A stretch of DNA of 64,000 bases from Rhexocercosporidium sp. MPI-PUGE-AT-0058. Taxonomy: Eukaryota; Ascomycota; Leotiomycetes; Helotiales. This document shows, piece after piece, positions 56,239 to 64,000 of this stretch. The first letter of the stretch is position 1, and the number at the start of each line of letters is the position of its first letter. Both the position numbers and the translations under genes were made by a program. The stretch covers positions 682,001 to 746,000 of the forward strand of contig JAGTJL010000004.1 in NCBI GenBank assembly GCA_020746875.1. The letters are read 5' to 3'. The notes beneath the pieces were generated by a model. That model ran no database searches. It had not been told where the DNA came from and saw only the letters and a program-made list of their open reading frames with translations.

Positions 56239-57489
56239 TGTTGCGTTGTTATTGTTGTTGTTGGTGTTGTTGTTTTGTTGCGATGGTGATGGTCGTAGAA
56301 TAGACGGAGGAGTAAGGCGGGGACGTGGAAAGGCGAGGCTACGAAGCAGTCGAGACAGCGGGAGGCCTACCACCTTATTCACCGCCTATGAGGCTTGCTT
56401 CTTATCGTTAAAGGTGAGGAATCTTAGTCGACTTTGAAAAATCAGTTACTCCAATTTCGGGCGGCTTGGCAATCATGACAACTGATGGAAAAGAAAAGAT
56501 TAGACTTATGAAACTTTCTTAATATAATAGTCGAATACTAGCAAGAATGCACCACCAAATGCCTTGATAGATGTGATTCAATTGTAATTTAGTAGAAGTG
56601 AGACTTTCATAAAGCATGAATGTGTGATCAATATCTTTGATAGTATAGAAATGATTCTGCCGCATACGTGATGTGTCTAAAGTCAGGCTGTCAACACTAT
56701 TACATAGGAATGATTGCTTACCGTGGTTTATTACTACATGTCTTTATGAATAAGACATAGTTGTTTTTTGCTAGGAGTAGGACTTGTATAGAGCACATAT
56801 GCGTGTTTTTTATTTTGGACAGTGGAAACATTGTCATTGCCTTGCACCTGCGGCCTAGGTCAGAAGCTGGGCCGTCGTTGATGACGCAGCTCTAGTCCTG
56901 ATAACTAATCTCATACTTGTCATTGTCACATTCTTGAATATTCTGAAACAATGAACTCAATGTGCAAAATTCATTTTTTCTACAGGCGTCGCGGAACTTA
57001 GCGAAAAGTAAACATCACGTGATGCGCCTAGATTTCCATAGTTTCGGAGCGCGATACTAAACCAGCGACACGGATTGGACATTCAAGAAAAACTTTTAGA
57101 TACGGTCTATATATTATATTTTATATCTAAGCCACAGTCTGAATTCAATTGTAGCATCAAGGCCACGCAAGTTTGCACTTGACTGAGGATTGATAATCTA
57201 GTGATAGCAAGATGATACTTTTATTTCTTCATTCTGTGAACTGCACATAATTGTTCTAACTCAACAGAATGAACTTTTTCCTTTGTCATTCTCAAAAGGG
57301 AACCCATGCAAATTTTACGTGTTTCTGATGAGTATATGCTTTGGTAAGGAATCTCTGTAGTATCCACGACTATGCATTGGCCATTCTCGGGCTACATACA
57401 GGCACATAATGATTAATTAGGGCTAGAGAAAAACTCGATTTCATACATTTTGACGTCATTGTATTGTGGTAATTGCAGTTTCCGGAAGT
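56239..57489. other. AT-rich intergenic region between the unknown gene and its decayed copy
   Basis: About 1.25 kb, visibly AT-rich, with no frame of note. It contains one copy (about 56998-57023) of a 26-bp sequence that recurs at about 58461-58486, each upstream of one of the two related genes on the minus strand. The core contains ATCACGTGAT, a palindrome of the E-box kind. Confidence 0.5.
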
Positions 57490-58160
57490 TTATCGGCAGT
57501 TGTCATGTCTCAAGCGAGGCTGTGCCAAACAATCTTTGGCTTCCATTTGTAACAAATTAAGTACATTTCCGTCATCCTCCCAATACATGTAAATAGGGTG
57601 GCTTCGAATGCACAGAATGGTTTGTTGAAGATCTGGCAGAAGGTAGAATCGGACTGCGTAGACAGCAGAATTGAACTGTTTCTTCCCGTTAGAAAATTTG
57701 TTAATCAATTCATCATAAGGATCTTACTCACGTCAACAGGCTTGCCGGCCTTAACTTTGGAATCCATCTTGAGAATCGTCGTGACAGGGGGGGTGCTGCT
57801 TTCTTCCCTTGACATATTCCTGCGACTCCAAATCCATTTGCTCTTCGACAAAGTAGATATTCTTGAACTCATTTCCGGGGAACTCTCGGTGAAGGATTTT
57901 AAGAGTAATCATCTTGTTCGATGCTGAGGCGAATCTAGCGCCTTTCTCCTATTGGTCATTGACATTTGTATCTTTCTTGATATTCAATAGCGACATCTCC
58001 TCATTAGTCTGCTTGCGTGCACGGGCTCGGCCTGCCTTAGCTACATGAATCTCGCCCTGGCTTCTGTATTAAGTGACAACTCGAAATTCACCTTCTGCAA
58101 TTGAAAGTCTCCCGGTGCGTGCTTTGCACAGCCAGTATCTGAAGCGCATTCAAGAGCCAT
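57490..58160 (-). pseudogene. Degenerate paralogue of the unknown gene at 55069-56238
   Basis: Read on the minus strand from an ATG at 58160 (MALECASDTGC). It keeps recognisable pieces in the same order as the intact gene: a basic-acidic helix (RQTNEEMSLLNIKKD), a block KMITLKILHREFPGNEFKNI matching VMIALEILRRECPDEL, then VEEQMDLESQEYV, then after a one-base shift ILKMDSKVKAGKPVD matching LKTLDEVDYKVSKGEPVD. A GTGAGT donor sits at the equivalent place, and an exon opening FNSAVYAVRF and containing CIRSHPIYMY matches CIECHALYM. Stops and at least one frameshift at the C7 run (G7 on the plus strand, 57787-57793) interrupt it. It is most simply a pseudogene from local duplication. Confidence 0.65.
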
Positions 58161-59726
58161 CTTCAGATTCATAATGGTTTTATAATGTAAGATCTACTTT
58201 GGTTAGTTGGCAATCACAATCTTATGAGAAGCCGGTTTGATTTCAAGATCTCAGACAATGAAAATCCAGATTATTGTAGGCTCTACTGGTTCTATCTGGT
58301 AAGGTGGATATGTTTTGTTGCATACGATGGTACTATGAATCTTGCCAAGACACCAAATTGTTAGTATTCTAATTCTATAATAAAGAAGCTTTTGATTCTG
58401 CGCTGTTATTCTTGCCGTTGCACATTATTACAAGTTAGACGTTGAATTCACAAATCGACTTTAGCGAAATGTAAACATCCCGTGATCAGGTGTTTGACGT
58501 CAGCCACTTAGATGCAGCCATCCTATTACCGCAGAAATGGAAATTCGAACATTTAATTGAGACTCTTCGTCACTAATTTGAGGGTACTAGTATCTTTTGG
58601 CTTAGGTGGGAGCCCATGAATGCTGCTTAACGTAAAATAGTAAAGCCAAGGTAACATAAAATTGGAAAGCTGTAACTAGCAAAATGATCGCGGCTCATCC
58701 AGGGCCAAGCCACTCGCTTTCTGAACTCTTTAATGAATATGACTCAGACTCCTCAGTAAATTACTGGATTTCTGCGAAGAGAATGGCACGAAAGGCGTAC
58801 CATATGCTACTAAATGTACGTTTACAACCTGATGGTGGCATCCTCAACTGAAGAACAGCCATGTAAAGTCGGCAAGTTGTACAAGGTACAAGGTGCCAGG
58901 TTCGAAAATTCTATAATTCCCTTTGAAGTGCTAGGACACGCGACTTTGATGTCTTGGGACCCGTAAGTAGGGACTCGGGTGCAAGAATAGGGTTGAACCG
59001 GTTTGAGCTCGGTTAAAGTTTTGCGTAGATAAATATTCAACTAAGCAAGTTCCTGACCATCCCCCTATGAATTAATTCTGCTAACGATGACCTATCCGTA
59101 AAATTCTCGTTGAACCTAACAACCGGGTTTACCATGAGCATATCACGCAGGAAAAACCCTAATGGTTTGTGGGATTGTAGCTTACATAGTTCGCACAAGT
59201 TTCTGGGATGCAAGTGGCCTTGAAAAAGGAGTCTGTGATAGGACATAATCTATATGTTGAAGGGAGCTCAAGGAGTTGGTCGGTCTCCTATCTAATTTTT
59301 CCCCTTTTTTATATTTATTTTGCTTTGTGTTTAGAAATTACCGAGAGCACAGTTTACCAGAACGATTTTTTTTTAATTCTATCGCAACACCAGCTTTGAG
59401 AAAGCCGGCTAGTGAATCAGCGAACCAGCGAACTTTCGTTAATATATCAAAAAAACATCCAAATAGAAATTGCCATTGTTCTGCTTAGCCATTTCCAAGA
59501 GGCTAATCCACCTGACACGTACCATATCACCACTCCAACGCGACTTCTTACTTAAACGAAAAAGACTCTTATGACTATCTTAAAAACAACCTCCTGGGAA
59601 TAACCTCTCTAGACAACTCCAGCCGCAGATTATCAGCGACCGCTAGATGACATGTGTTGCTCGAAAGTATTCCTGGCGCGTGGCAGAGGTTCCCTGCGAT
59701 GAGCCTTCGTGAACGACAAATCGAAA
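58161..59726. other. AT-rich gene-poor stretch
   Basis: About 1.5 kb with only short frames (under 75 codons). It contains the second copy of the 26-bp repeat near 58461. No transposon ends or RNA gene recognised. Confidence 0.4.
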
Positions 59727-60183
59727 TTAGCGACGATCAAAGAGACCTTTTATATTCTCAATCTCGATGTTTAAACGAGAGACAAGAATTATAATCTTTG
59801 CCAACTCATCATTAGTCTTGGCACGACGTATAGCCTCTTGAGCCACGGCTATGTTGAAAGCAGATCCTTACAGTTCTCTTTCACCTCGGTTTCCATATCT
59901 ATCGACGTAGTTGCAACCCATGCACGGCTTGGCCCAGGCCCTATTGAGCGCACCTGTCAAGCTGCCCGACTTGGAGGGTCATGGCGAGAAGTTCGAGGAT
60001 CTTGGTGTTGCGCTCAGCGGTGTGAGCATGGGATTTGCTTAGTACGGAGGAAACTTGAGTGGTGGCTTCCTTTACCATAATGTCGAAGAGGATTTTGGCG
60101 CGTGGAACACCGCTGATGGCCTTGAGCTTTTCGTGGATGCCTCCGAGTTGATTGGAAGCTACAGATTTGTCAGAGCACTTCAA
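59727..60183 (-). CDS. Fragmentary gene: helical protein part (tentative)
   Basis: A protein-like frame of about 70 codons (ASNQLGGIHEKLKAISGVPR, then KILFDIMVKEATTQVSSVLS) ends at a GTGCGC donor at 59953. It can be joined through a 14-nt exon (59898-59885) to 59848-59727 (AVAQEAIRRAKTNDELAKII, ending FDRR). The last intron would be only 36 nt, below the usual limit, and no ATG is seen at the left end of the frame. The sequence looks like an alpha-helical protein end and may belong to the broken block at 60567-61684 or be a separate relic. Confidence 0.3.
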
Positions 60184-60566
60184 TATAAGAACAAGTTGAT
60201 CGACTTGCGTTATATTGATCCCTATTAGAAGCTTGGTTAAATAGACGAGGAAGACATATTGTGTGTAATTGGATGGGTCGTGCTGTCTCTGTGGGGTATT
60301 ACGCTGCTTTGTCTGTCAACGATGTTCTGGTCAGGCCGAAAGTGGATTGGAAACTTTAAAAGAGCAAACTGAAATAATAGATTCAAGTACGTACGCTAGC
60401 TCAACTTGGTTATGTCGGGTCTGCGCTGCCTGACGTGTGTGAATCACTGGTCAGAATTCACCAGCAATAGTAGCGAGCACGATAACCTTCTCGAACTGCT
60501 GTACCAATTTCAGAATGGAACGCGACGACTAAAATTAATTATGCGTCTTAGTCTTGAACTCTCCAC

Positions 60567-61684
60567 TCAACAACTTGTAGAGTTGTAGGTGAATGGATCG
60601 TCGCAGTTGTAGCCAGGGTCGGGGAGCGTCTTGTAGAGGCGGATCGATTTGAGGCTTGGATTAGCGTGCAGTGCAACCTCCAGGATAAACTTGATAATTT
60701 CGTCCAGATATTCTCCTCCACCTCCACCTCCACCTCCACCCCAGTTTCCCATGTCGTCCTCATACTTGGGACCCATGTACCGTGCCAGCCACATGGCTTC
60801 AAAATTGCCGTTTGTAGTTGTCGGTTCCTGCGAGGCAGTGCCAGAACCCTTTATCTTTTGCCCGACGATCCACAGCAAGGTTATACGCGACGTCCTCTAC
60901 ATCCTCATTACTGATATGGCTAGTGGTTGCACGGTCGATCATATCCTTGACAGTCCAACCGAATTGGCGAGCAAACTCCTTCTCAGTAATGCCGAAAGTC
61001 GACTTCAGCATGCGGAAATTGAGCTCAAATCCGGGTCCATTGTACATGGGGCGGTTCAAGAGCATCATCCAAATGTATCTGTTGTGGAATCTGTGGGCCA
61101 CATTTTCCTGACAAAGGCGATTCCTCGGCAGTAAATGCAAACAGCGAACAAGGGTATCTTCTAACAGGAATCTTTCTCATGGATTCCAAGTTTGCGAGAA
61201 TTTCTCTTTGCGCAACCGATACAAACGAGCTCGTGAGTTGGGATCTCGGTATTTTCATCGGTATTTCCGTCCTTCTCGCTCAACCCTACCTTGTCCAACA
61301 AATATTGCTTATCACCAACACAGCTCTCTAGATATTGATGGATACAGCGAGATAACATGACCTCAACACTCTATGTAAAGTCAAAATGAGAAGCTTTCGA
61401 AGACTTACAATTGACTTATGAGGCAGCCGGTGTCATAAGTGTAGCTCGAACGGCAGATGTTGTCCCAGATGGCATTGTTGCTAGCTCTGAGGCCAAACAG
61501 ACCTGCAAAAGAGCAACACAGTTTCATGTAGATTGCCGTACCGATGTCGAAGTATTTTTTTGACACGATGCAATGGAAGTGGGTGCCTTTGAAGGACGTC
61601 GTGCTGTGTTGGGGATTTCGTAAGTAGGTGTTGAGGAGAAGGCACCCTGGCAAGCCTGATTTTGTTCTGTAGTGACAACGTCAA
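60567..61684 (-). pseudogene. Broken gene with single-base frame shifts, unknown family
   Basis: Three protein-like frames follow each other on the minus strand. First, 61653-61405 with KYFDIGTAIYMKLCCSFAGL and a GTAAGT donor at its end; an acceptor near 61365 would join it to FVEVMLSRCIHQYLES. Second, after a shift near 61183 (one A too few), a long frame FLLEDTLVRCLHLLPRNRL with RYIWMMLLNRPMYNGPGFEL and FGITEKEFARQFGWTVKDMI. Third, after a shift near 60806 (one T too many), FEAMWLARYMGPKYEDDMGN, then a Gly9 run, then LDEIIKFILEVALHANPSLK. The pieces read as one protein of about 370 residues with Cys/Trp-rich parts. Two homopolymer indels suggest a young pseudogene or assembly errors. Confidence 0.5.
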
Positions 61685-62706
61685 AACTGTTAGTTTCTAA
61701 TTCAAAACACTCAGTATAATCTAGAAATCATTTTTGAGAGAAGGGTATTGCGCTGCTTCCAGCTCAATTAGCTTCTTGTAACAACTATCCACGCGATATG
61801 CTTAACAGCATCCTACCTTATGGTAAGCCCTATCTTTTTCTATCACATTAGCAAAATACACTATATCATACCTAGAGTTTTCGGAACCATGAGTTTTAAG
61901 TGCTTGGTGCTATACAATCTGTTTGTCCCAGTTCTGGCTGATGGAGCGGGGTCTCCTGACGCCTGTAGCAGTATTTTAAGCTTACCTCTACTTTACACAA
62001 CCGAAGGCTGGCAATGTCGTTTTCGGAATTTTACTGTAAATCGATATTTGATGGACTCTAGGTTTATGGAAGAATGAATGCCCTCATTGAAGCGATTGGT
62101 AGTAGTTCTTGACTACTGAGAGATTAACTTTGCGTGCCCATGATGTGATGCTTCTAAGGGCATTGATGTTAAAAGCTTAGCACATGACTCGATGAGGACT
62201 TCCTCAAGGAGGTGTTGAGGCAGCCCACGAGTAGACGCCCTTTGTTTGCTATTACATCTTACTTCGATGCCGGATTTTTACTAGCTTTCTGCATGAGCAT
62301 GTTCGCTTAGCAAACAATACAGTACAGTACTTTCAAATATAGTGAGCTTGAAAGTTTGCCGGCAAATCTAGCGAATAATTAATTGAAGGACCGCAACTGT
62401 TCCGCAAGTCCAGCTACTGCCTGTTTGACCTTGTACATCACGTGTGATTGCTCTCCCCACCTGCCGAATCCAGCCTGCTTCGCTTACGTTTCTAGCTTCC
62501 CAGTTCAACGACATTCTTTCCTAAGGACCTACCTAGGTATCCCATCATCCTTACCGATATTTTCAAAATTATCTAATCAGGAGCATCTGTCCAATCAAAA
62601 TTATTTGCAGTAGGTTCGGTGTGGAATAGTAAGGACCCTTGGCGCGGGCGTGATTTGGAGCCCCTCCGATAGTGACCTCCTTCTAGGCAACAAACTTACC
62701 CTCGCA
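61685..62706. other. Intergenic region, no gene seen
   Basis: About 1 kb, AT-rich on the left, becoming ordinary toward the F-box-like gene whose promoter it should contain. The frame at 61820-62077 is short and featureless. Confidence 0.4.
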
Positions 62707-63567
62707 ATGGACGCTCTCATTCCAATTTTCCGGAGGAGTCGAGTATCTTCGAAATCGAGAGAGCACATTCCAATGTATGACATGGGGTCAACCGTTCACC
62801 TCGGGCCCAAGCTATTTCGATTGCCTCTCGAAATCCGCCTCGAGATCTTCGCATACCTTTTCTCTGATACACGTCAACAATCAACCGCCGCCAAAGCCGA
62901 AAAATACATGGTCCCATTTAGTCACATCTCTAGCGGTCTCATTTTCACCAATCATCAGCTTCTTGCAGAGACAATCAACTACATCTACGCCATCCCGCGT
63001 ATCACATTCCCGCGACCCGAGCTTTGCTCTTCGATCCTCACCATTTGTCAACCGCTCTTGAACCGTCTCTCGAGCTTGGAGATAACGCTTAAAGCTTACG
63101 AAACACATCTGCTGAATCCAATATGGAATCTCATCCTTGCAGCTCAAGCACCGCTAACTGACTTGACACTGCATCTCGTCCCAACATACCCCGGCCAGAT
63201 GATCTTCCCAGTCCCGAGTTACGTCATTCTGCGCGAGAAGTATCAATTAAGACCTCAATTCGAAGGTGGCGTACGACCTTGGGCTCCACCATGCTTCCAT
63301 GATCATTCATTCTTCGGATTCCATTCGAACAATTTTGGTACCGGTCCTGATATGGCGTTGTCTCAATCGCCGCTAGGGAGAATACCAGGCCTACGACATC
63401 TAACAGTTTCTGGACAGCCGGAATTTTCCCAGAACTTTGAGTTGGCGATTCTGAAGTTGCATGTCGGGATGAGGAGTATGGCCTTGAGTCAAGGCAAGGA
63501 GGTAGAGATGGCGGAGTTCTGCGGCGTGAGGAACGGCTGCTTTTATTTCGAAGCGTGGATTTCTTGA
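62707..63567 (+). CDS. F-box-like protein
   Basis: A single exon of 286 codons starting at the ATG at 62707. The frame is open upstream to 62650, but no ATG lies there. Residues about 37-55 read KLFRLPLEIRLEIFAYLFS, the leucine/proline-rich helix that opens F-box and related 2EXR motifs in fungal proteins. The rest has the scattered Leu and aromatic pattern of this group (FTNHQLLAETINYIYAIPRI, LNRLSSLEITLKAYE, PLTDLTLHLVPTYPG). Such proteins often act as substrate adaptors of SCF ubiquitin ligases, but in expanded fungal families the role is mostly unknown. Intact despite the decayed neighbours on its left. Confidence 0.75.
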   Translation: MDALIPIFRRSRVSSKSREHIPMYDMGSTVHLGPKLFRLPLEIRLEIFAYLFSDTRQQSTAAKAEKYMVPFSHISSGLIFTNHQLLAETINYIYAIPRITFPRPELCSSILTICQPLLNRLSSLEITLKAYETHLLNPIWNLILAAQAPLTDLTLHLVPTYPGQMIFPVPSYVILREKYQLRPQFEGGVRPWAPPCFHDHSFFGFHSNNFGTGPDMALSQSPLGRIPGLRHLTVSGQPEFSQNFELAILKLHVGMRSMALSQGKEVEMAEFCGVRNGCFYFEAWIS

Positions 63568-63855
63568 TTCTGGGAGAGCACCTCAACAGTAAGGGTTCCT
63601 AGATATGGAGAATGTAACACTAAACGATGTCTCCATTTCTCAAGTGTTGCCCTCAACTAGGACTTGAAAAAGCGACGATAAATGCTATTACATAATTCGA
63701 AGAACAATTCCTTACAAGGGAAAAGAGAAGAAACAAGGGGAAAAAAGAAGGGGTGGCATCCAACTTTCAACTTCTACACAATAACCCTGGTGGAGGCTAT
63801 GGGTTGGCTACCAAACCGCTTAGTAGCATCAGACAAATTTAGGACATGCAAGAGC

Positions 63856-64000
63856 CTAAAGTCCCATACCAAAGGGACTACGTGATGGTGTACTCCACGG
63901 TGCGGCCGTTATTGAGCATTGGGTGCCGGGAACATGGAGGTGTTAGTCCTCAAATCTCGATTTCGCGGGATTCAGGATAGGCATACCTGAGCTCCACCGC
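63856..64000 (-). CDS. Possible 3' end of a gene entering from the right edge
   Basis: On the minus strand 64000-63987 could be exon sequence (reading AVEL) followed by a good donor (GTATGC) at 63986 and a perfect-looking branch site (GGACTAACAC). The first AG after it (63893) opens a 37-nt exon STPSRSPFGMGL to a TAG at 63856. The branch-to-acceptor distance is rather long. Only the far end is visible, so the family is unknown. Confidence 0.25.

Overview
The window is nuclear DNA of a filamentous ascomycete (Pezizomycotina). The evidence is many short introns of 46-150 nt with GTAAGT-type donors, a large FHA-forkhead regulator, full-length GCN1, DHA1-type MFS and S10 peptidase genes, and a TA-flanked MITE. 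A leotiomycete such as Helotiales is my guess from the general look of the proteins; it is not shown by the sequence. Spliced models were built by hand: each junction was chosen to keep the frame and protein continuity, and exon lengths were checked to sum to whole codons.

Left part (1-15 kb): the 5' part of an OTU deubiquitinase gene (-), a DHA1 drug:H+ antiporter (+), a homeodomain plus C2H2 regulator (-) ending 8 bp from the antiporter stop, a gene-poor stretch with a 138-bp MITE, a secreted serine carboxypeptidase (-), mitochondrial serine hydroxymethyltransferase (-), and ribosomal protein eL19 (-) whose start codon is split by an intron.

Middle (15-44 kb): GCN1 (-, about 2682 aa) lies head to head with a DHX29/ucp12-type DExH helicase (+, about 1483 aa) across 229 bp; both are ribosome-linked. 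Then come a FHL1-type forkhead factor (+), about 3.4 kb with no gene seen, a small conserved protein of unknown function, a secreted-protein gene broken by one in-frame TAG, and the divergent pair TEN1 (telomere CST complex) and SNF7 (ESCRT-III).

Right part (45-64 kb): the striking feature is a 9.2-kb gene (45507-54746) with about 39 exons. Most are micro-exons of 42-81 nt encoding Glu/Pro/Ala-rich repeats, and 37 consecutive introns are all phase 0. At least three adjacent exon-intron units are visibly homologous over the introns as well, so the gene seems to have grown by tandem duplication of whole exon+intron modules. It ends in a large basic/charged exon and may be an involucrin-repeat or leashin-like scaffold. 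After it come an unknown 322-aa gene, a decayed copy of that gene, a more AT-rich zone with further broken ORFs, an F-box-like gene, and a gene tail that may cross the right edge. No rRNA, tRNA or CRISPR was found.
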